This document shows, piece by piece, positions 60,990 through 64,000 of a stretch of 64,000 nt of DNA. The position numbers and the translations under genes were made by a program. The notes below the pieces were generated by a model. That model worked only from the letters and a program-made list of their open reading frames with translations. It was not told the origin of the DNA and did no database searches. The stretch is from Cafeteria roenbergensis (Eukaryota > Sar > Bigyra > Bicosoecida > Cafeteriaceae): assembly GCA_008330645.1 (NCBI GenBank), contig VLTN01000027.1, forward strand, positions 124,001-188,000, given 5' to 3'. How positions within the stretch are numbered: the stretch's first letter is position 1; the number at the start of each line of letters is the position of its first letter.

Positions 60990-62420
60990 ATGGCAGGCTT
61001 CGTGATAAGCTCCCGAGACGTTGCGGCGATGAGGCAGCGCGCAACGCTCGGCGCGGCCGGCACATCCGTGCTTGCCCCCAAGCTCGACGAGCATGCAGTG
61101 TCGCGTGCGGCGCGCCGCAAGGCCGCGTCAGACGCGCGGGCGAAGCGGTGGCCAAACACGCTGGCAGCGACTCGCGAGCTGAAGGAGCGCGCTCGGGAGG
61201 AGCGGCTCAAGCGCGCGGAGGCAGAGCGCATGGTCACGGACGAGCTGGAGGAGGCGAGGCGCCTGGAGGAGCGAGCCGACACGCTGGAGCGCGCGCGGAG
61301 CGCGCTGATTGCAAACACGGACAAGATGAAGATGTTGCGGGCGCAGCAGATGAAGGTCAAGGTGGCGCTCGTCCGGCGCAAGCAGTTGCAGATGAAGGAC
61401 CACCGGCGCGAAGCCGAGAGGCAGCGAGAGCGCGCGTACCACGAGGAGGTCATGGCCCGCGTTCGTGAGGGCGAGGAGGCGGAGCGTGCTGCTGCGGCGG
61501 CCCAGGTGGCCAAGTCGCGAGAGGTGCAGCGCACGATCCACGAGCAGCTGGAGGAGGTCAAGGGCGCGGCCAAGGCGCGAGCGGCCGCGGCCAAGGCGGA
61601 GGGAAAGGCGATTCGGCGGGCCGCGGTTGCTGCAGAGCGCGAGGAGGCGGCGGCGGAGCAGGCCCGGCGCGAGGAGCAGCGGCGCAACAACGAAGCCATG
61701 CTGCGTGCCAACCAGGCCCTCAAGTCAATCAAGGCATCTCGCGTGGACGAGGAGCGCAAGGAGGCGGAGGCGCTGCTGCGCTACAAGGACGAGAAGGACG
61801 CCAAAGAGCAGCGGCGAAGGGACTTCATGGCGGCCAAGCGCGCTGCGGCGGAGCGGCGCGCCGGCGAGATGCGCGCCATCATCGAGGAGAGGTTCAAGGC
61901 CGCTGCCGCCGACGAGGGCGCAAAGCTGGAGGCGCAGCAAACAGCGTCGCGCGCCAAGGCCGACGCGGCCGCGGCCTCCAAGAGCGAGGACAAGGCTGCC
62001 CTGCAGGCCGAGATTGACCGGAGCCGGCGGCAGCAGATGGAGCGCAGGCGCGCGGCTAAGGACGCCGCGCGACGACAGGACATGGCCAACTCGGCCAAGT
62101 GGGGGGGCGTTGTCCAGCGCCTGGCGGACGAGGAGCGGGCGACCGAGCAGGCGAAGCGCGACGCCGCGCTGGCGGTTTCCAGGGCCAACCTGCGCCTCAC
62201 CCGCTCGCTGGCCGACGGCCTGCAGCGCCACGAGGCGGAGGAGCGAGAGGCCGACGTCGACGCGCTACGGGAGGGCACGGACGGCGACACCGGGTTCACG
62301 GAGGCAGCGGCCAAGCTCGTGGAGGCGGAGCGGCGCGCTGGCCGCCGGACCGACTTCATCGAGCGCTCCATCGCCCGGGCGAAGAAGGAGCCAATCCTCC
62401 CAGCCGGGGTGGATCTCTAG
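60990..62420 (+). CDS. Axonemal-type coiled-coil protein (TPH-domain, CFAP210/CCDC173-like)
   Basis: An intronless frame of 476 residues from the ATG at 60990. After a short N-terminal motif (MAGFVISSRDVAAMRQRA), almost the whole protein is one charged, Ala/Arg/Glu-rich helix with heptad character (RELKERAREERLKRAEAERM, VRRKQLQMKDHRREAERQRE, KEQRRRDFMAAKRAAAERRA). This pattern, and the position of the few hydrophobic and aromatic residues, fits the trichohyalin-plectin-homology coiled coils that run inside ciliary doublet microtubules (CFAP45, CFAP53, CFAP210). CFAP210/CCDC173 is the best guess from the N-terminal motif and length. The gene implies a motile flagellum. The assignment within this group needs a profile comparison. 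Confidence 0.7.
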   Translation: MAGFVISSRDVAAMRQRATLGAAGTSVLAPKLDEHAVSRAARRKAASDARAKRWPNTLAATRELKERAREERLKRAEAERMVTDELEEARRLEERADTLERARSALIANTDKMKMLRAQQMKVKVALVRRKQLQMKDHRREAERQRERAYHEEVMARVREGEEAERAAAAAQVAKSREVQRTIHEQLEEVKGAAKARAAAAKAEGKAIRRAAVAAEREEAAAEQARREEQRRNNEAMLRANQALKSIKASRVDEERKEAEALLRYKDEKDAKEQRRRDFMAAKRAAAERRAGEMRAIIEERFKAAAADEGAKLEAQQTASRAKADAAAASKSEDKAALQAEIDRSRRQQMERRRAAKDAARRQDMANSAKWGGVVQRLADEERATEQAKRDAALAVSRANLRLTRSLADGLQRHEAEEREADVDALREGTDGDTGFTEAAAKLVEAERRAGRRTDFIERSIARAKKEPILPAGVDL

Positions 62421-62745
62421 GCTCGGCGGCGGCGGTGGCGGCGGTGCAAGAGGCGTTGCGGCTAGGGGGGCAAGCAGCCGGCCCGCGCGCTTGTGCCTCG
62501 GCCTCCATTCTGCTTCTGGCTGCGTTCCCGTGCGAGTGTGCGTGTGTCCTTCAGCCGTGCTTTGTACGTGTTTGTGCAGCTGTCGGTGCTGCGCTGCTCA
62601 GCTGTCCCGCTTCGATTGGGCTCGGCTTGGCGCCAATGCGGGACGCGGCAGCGCCTGCGCCTGCGTGCAGCCGAGCGGCAGCATCTCTCACGCCTGCGAG
62701 CGCCACATTGCAGTGTCCAGCGTTGCGGGGCACGGCGCAACGGCG
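62421..62745. other. Convergent 3' region, nothing recognised
   Basis: 325 bp between the axonemal gene stop (62420) and the stop of the small membrane protein gene (62746). It starts with a short GGC-rich patch. No RNA gene or repeat of note was seen. Confidence 0.4.
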
Positions 62746-63264
62746 TCAGCGGCGCTCCTCCTCCTCCTCCTCCTCAGTGGGGGCGCCGGGCGTGGCCTCG
62801 TGCTCCGCCTGCGCTGCATCAGCCGCCTGCGCCGGTCGCGTGGGCACCACCGGGAGCCGTGCCGACGCGAAGCCCTTCAAGCCCGAAAGCACGTGTGCCG
62901 CACCGTCGGCCCACTCCGAGACAGGCCGAAGCTGGTCCTGGTGCACCGCAGCCGTCGCCGCCACGCAGCCGACCACAGCGAAGGCCACGATGAACAGGTT
63001 CGGCGCCGGCATCCACCCAAGCCGGCCAAGGCGGATCCGTGGCGCCACCAGCTCGGCTCCTGCGAACTCGCCGATCATCATGCTCGAAACAGTTGCGCCC
63101 AGGAAGTAGCCAGTGAGGCAGCCGCCCAGGGCTGCGCCGTACGCCTTGACTTTGCGCAAGGCCACCTGCCTTCGGGCGGAGCTCGTGTCAACCACAAGCT
63201 CAGCACCGCCAGAGCCAACGCCCACTGTGGCGTGGTCCTTTGGCGCTGTCGGAAGCCCCTCCAT
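62746..63264 (-). CDS. Small two-helix membrane protein with poly-Glu end
   Basis: From the ATG at 63264 the frame gives 172 residues. Two hydrophobic segments are clear (AYGAALGGCLTGYFLGATVS and PNLFIVAFAVVGCVAATAAV), separated by a short polar loop (APRIRLGRLGW). A helical tail with ATRPAQAADAAQAE-type sequence follows, ending in seven or more Glu. The frame is open upstream without an ATG, and an acceptor-like TGCCCAGCTGCAG lies near 63336-63348, so an upstream exon may add an N-terminus. Two Gly/Ala-rich helices resemble small mitochondrial or other organelle membrane proteins. The family is not recognised. Confidence 0.55.
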   Translation of the reverse strand: MEGLPTAPKDHATVGVGSGGAELVVDTSSARRQVALRKVKAYGAALGGCLTGYFLGATVSSMMIGEFAGAELVAPRIRLGRLGWMPAPNLFIVAFAVVGCVAATAAVHQDQLRPVSEWADGAAHVLSGLKGFASARLPVVPTRPAQAADAAQAEHEATPGAPTEEEEEEERR

Positions 63265-63754
63265 CTCTTGCCCGTCTGTTGCTTCGGAGCGGCCAAAGAG
63301 CGCAGTTCGGCCCAGTTGGAGCCCGCCCGGAGTCCTGCAGCTGGGCAACGAGATGGGCGCCGCTCCTTGTCCACAGAAACCTCGTATGCAGCAGAGGGTG
63401 GGAGCTGCCTCTCGCCTCTCGCCTCTCGCCTCGTCGCCTGGGTGAGGCCGGGGCTGGCCAAGCCTGGCGTCCGCGTCCGGCTGCCCGTGATGTTCGCCCT
63501 GGCGCAAACATGGCGAGCCGTGTTTGAGCGGTTGGAATTTACGGACCTACCAGCGCAGGGGCGTGCGATGAGCGCGCGCAAGCCTGGAGCTTGCGAGACA
63601 GGCCAAAGCCACCCGACGAACGCGGGGAGGGGCAGCTTGCGAGGGTCCCTGCGCCGCTGCCGACCAAGTGACCTCAGGCCATTCCCGCCGGCTCTGCGCT
63701 CGCCGAGAAACAAGGCACCAATTGCCCCTGGAGATCCGGCACGCTCGAGCTGCA
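63265..63754. promoter_or_regulatory. Head-to-head intergenic region, 490 bp
   Basis: This lies between the ATG at 63264 (minus) and the ATG at 63755 (plus). It may contain an unrecognised first exon of the minus-strand gene. A near-perfect short repeat (CTCGCCTCTCGCCTCTCGCCT) lies near 63411-63431. Confidence 0.35.
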
Positions 63755-64000
63755 ATGGTCGTCGTTGACATTTTGCTGAAGGTTGCCAGCGTGGGCGTTT
63801 GGCTGGCCACAATCTTGTCCTTGGTCCTGCCCGCCGGCTTCGTGAGCAAGCAGCACAAGCAAGCCTGCCACGGGCTCGCGGCCTCGGGAACTGCGCCCCC
63901 CGCGCCCGTCCAGCGGGCGGCCACCTGCCTCGCCCCCCGCCCCCGCCCCTTGTTTCTCCTTCGCGCAGGGGTTCTTCACGTGGCACCCAATCCTGATGAC
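63755..64000 (+). CDS. Cytochrome b561-like membrane protein, cut by the window's right edge
   Basis: Exon 1 (63755-63841, 29 codons) encodes a membrane helix (LKVASVGVWLATILSLVLPA) ending in Gly-Phe. After a 127-bp intron (donor GTGAGC, acceptor GCGCAG), exon 2 begins at 63969 and continues past the edge with GFFTWHPILM. A first transmembrane helix followed by an aromatic-x-WHPxLM motif is the opening of cytochrome b561-type domains, where the His ligates haem in transmembrane electron transfer. Only about 39 residues are visible, so the full architecture cannot be known from this window. Confidence 0.6.
   Translation, partial: MVVVDILLKVASVGVWLATILSLVLPAGFVSKQHKQACHGLAASGTAPPAPVQRAATCLAPRPRPLFLLRAGVLHVAPNPDD

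Noticed and set aside
61465-63768. 767-residue plus-strand frame over the axonemal gene and beyond
   Set aside because: Arg/Ser-rich shadow in another frame of a clear coiled-coil gene, continuing across a 3' region and an oppositely oriented gene.

Overview
The window reads as nuclear DNA of a GC-rich, gene-dense, flagellated single-celled eukaryote. The evidence is: short GT-AG introns (about 95-340 bp, usually GTGAG donors and CGCAG or TGCAG acceptors), a cytosolic ribosomal protein (eL/uL2), a lysosomal alpha-mannosidase with a signal peptide, a CIAO2-type Fe-S targeting protein, an ELO-type elongase, an axonemal-type coiled-coil protein and a family-3-like seven-helix receptor. No plastid gene is evident. 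A bicosoecid-like stramenopile (Cafeteria-type, very GC-rich and compact) would fit, but the sequence alone does not fix the lineage.

Layout. 0.5-11.9 kb: a small membrane protein, a twin-CX9C protein, a very long low-complexity coiled-coil protein, an F-box membrane protein, CIAO2 and a tiny mitochondrial-type membrane protein; ten perfect copies of a 36-bp repeat lie between the F-box gene and CIAO2. 11.9-18.2 kb: a double glutaredoxin/GST-N protein, alpha-mannosidase and RPL8. 18.3-31.1 kb: a 1,821-residue FN3 protein, a fatty-acid elongase, a calponin-homology protein with four WW repeats, KTI12 and a DUF4211 protein. 31.3-36.5 kb: a 1,692-residue EF-hand/RCC1/discoidin protein, followed by a 1.2-kb AT-richer gene-poor stretch. 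37.7-48 kb: an acidic-tailed helical protein, a VPS9 (Rab5-GEF-like) protein, an unknown, a lysine-methyltransferase-family protein and a four-exon unknown. 48-64 kb: a secretory WW/TPR protein, a selenocysteine thioredoxin reductase, a large seven-helix receptor, a J-like membrane protein, an axonemal coiled-coil protein, a small membrane protein and the start of a cytochrome b561-like gene cut by the right edge.

Two themes stand out. First, gene order is strongly paired: ten neighbouring pairs are head-to-head with 148-490 bp between start codons, and most remaining neighbours converge tail-to-tail with as little as 12 bp between stops. Second, thioredoxin reductase ends Cys-TGA-Gly-TAG, so it is a selenoprotein. 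A strong hairpin starts 6 nt after the TGA, in the position of a selenocysteine redefinition element, and a possible SECIS lies about 100 nt further on. In-frame minisatellites (12, 15, 33 and 141 bp) have expanded inside several genes. I found no virus-like element, transposon or CRISPR array.

Exon joins given here were chosen by eye from splice consensus, reading phase and family similarity. Start codons are the most plausible ATG.
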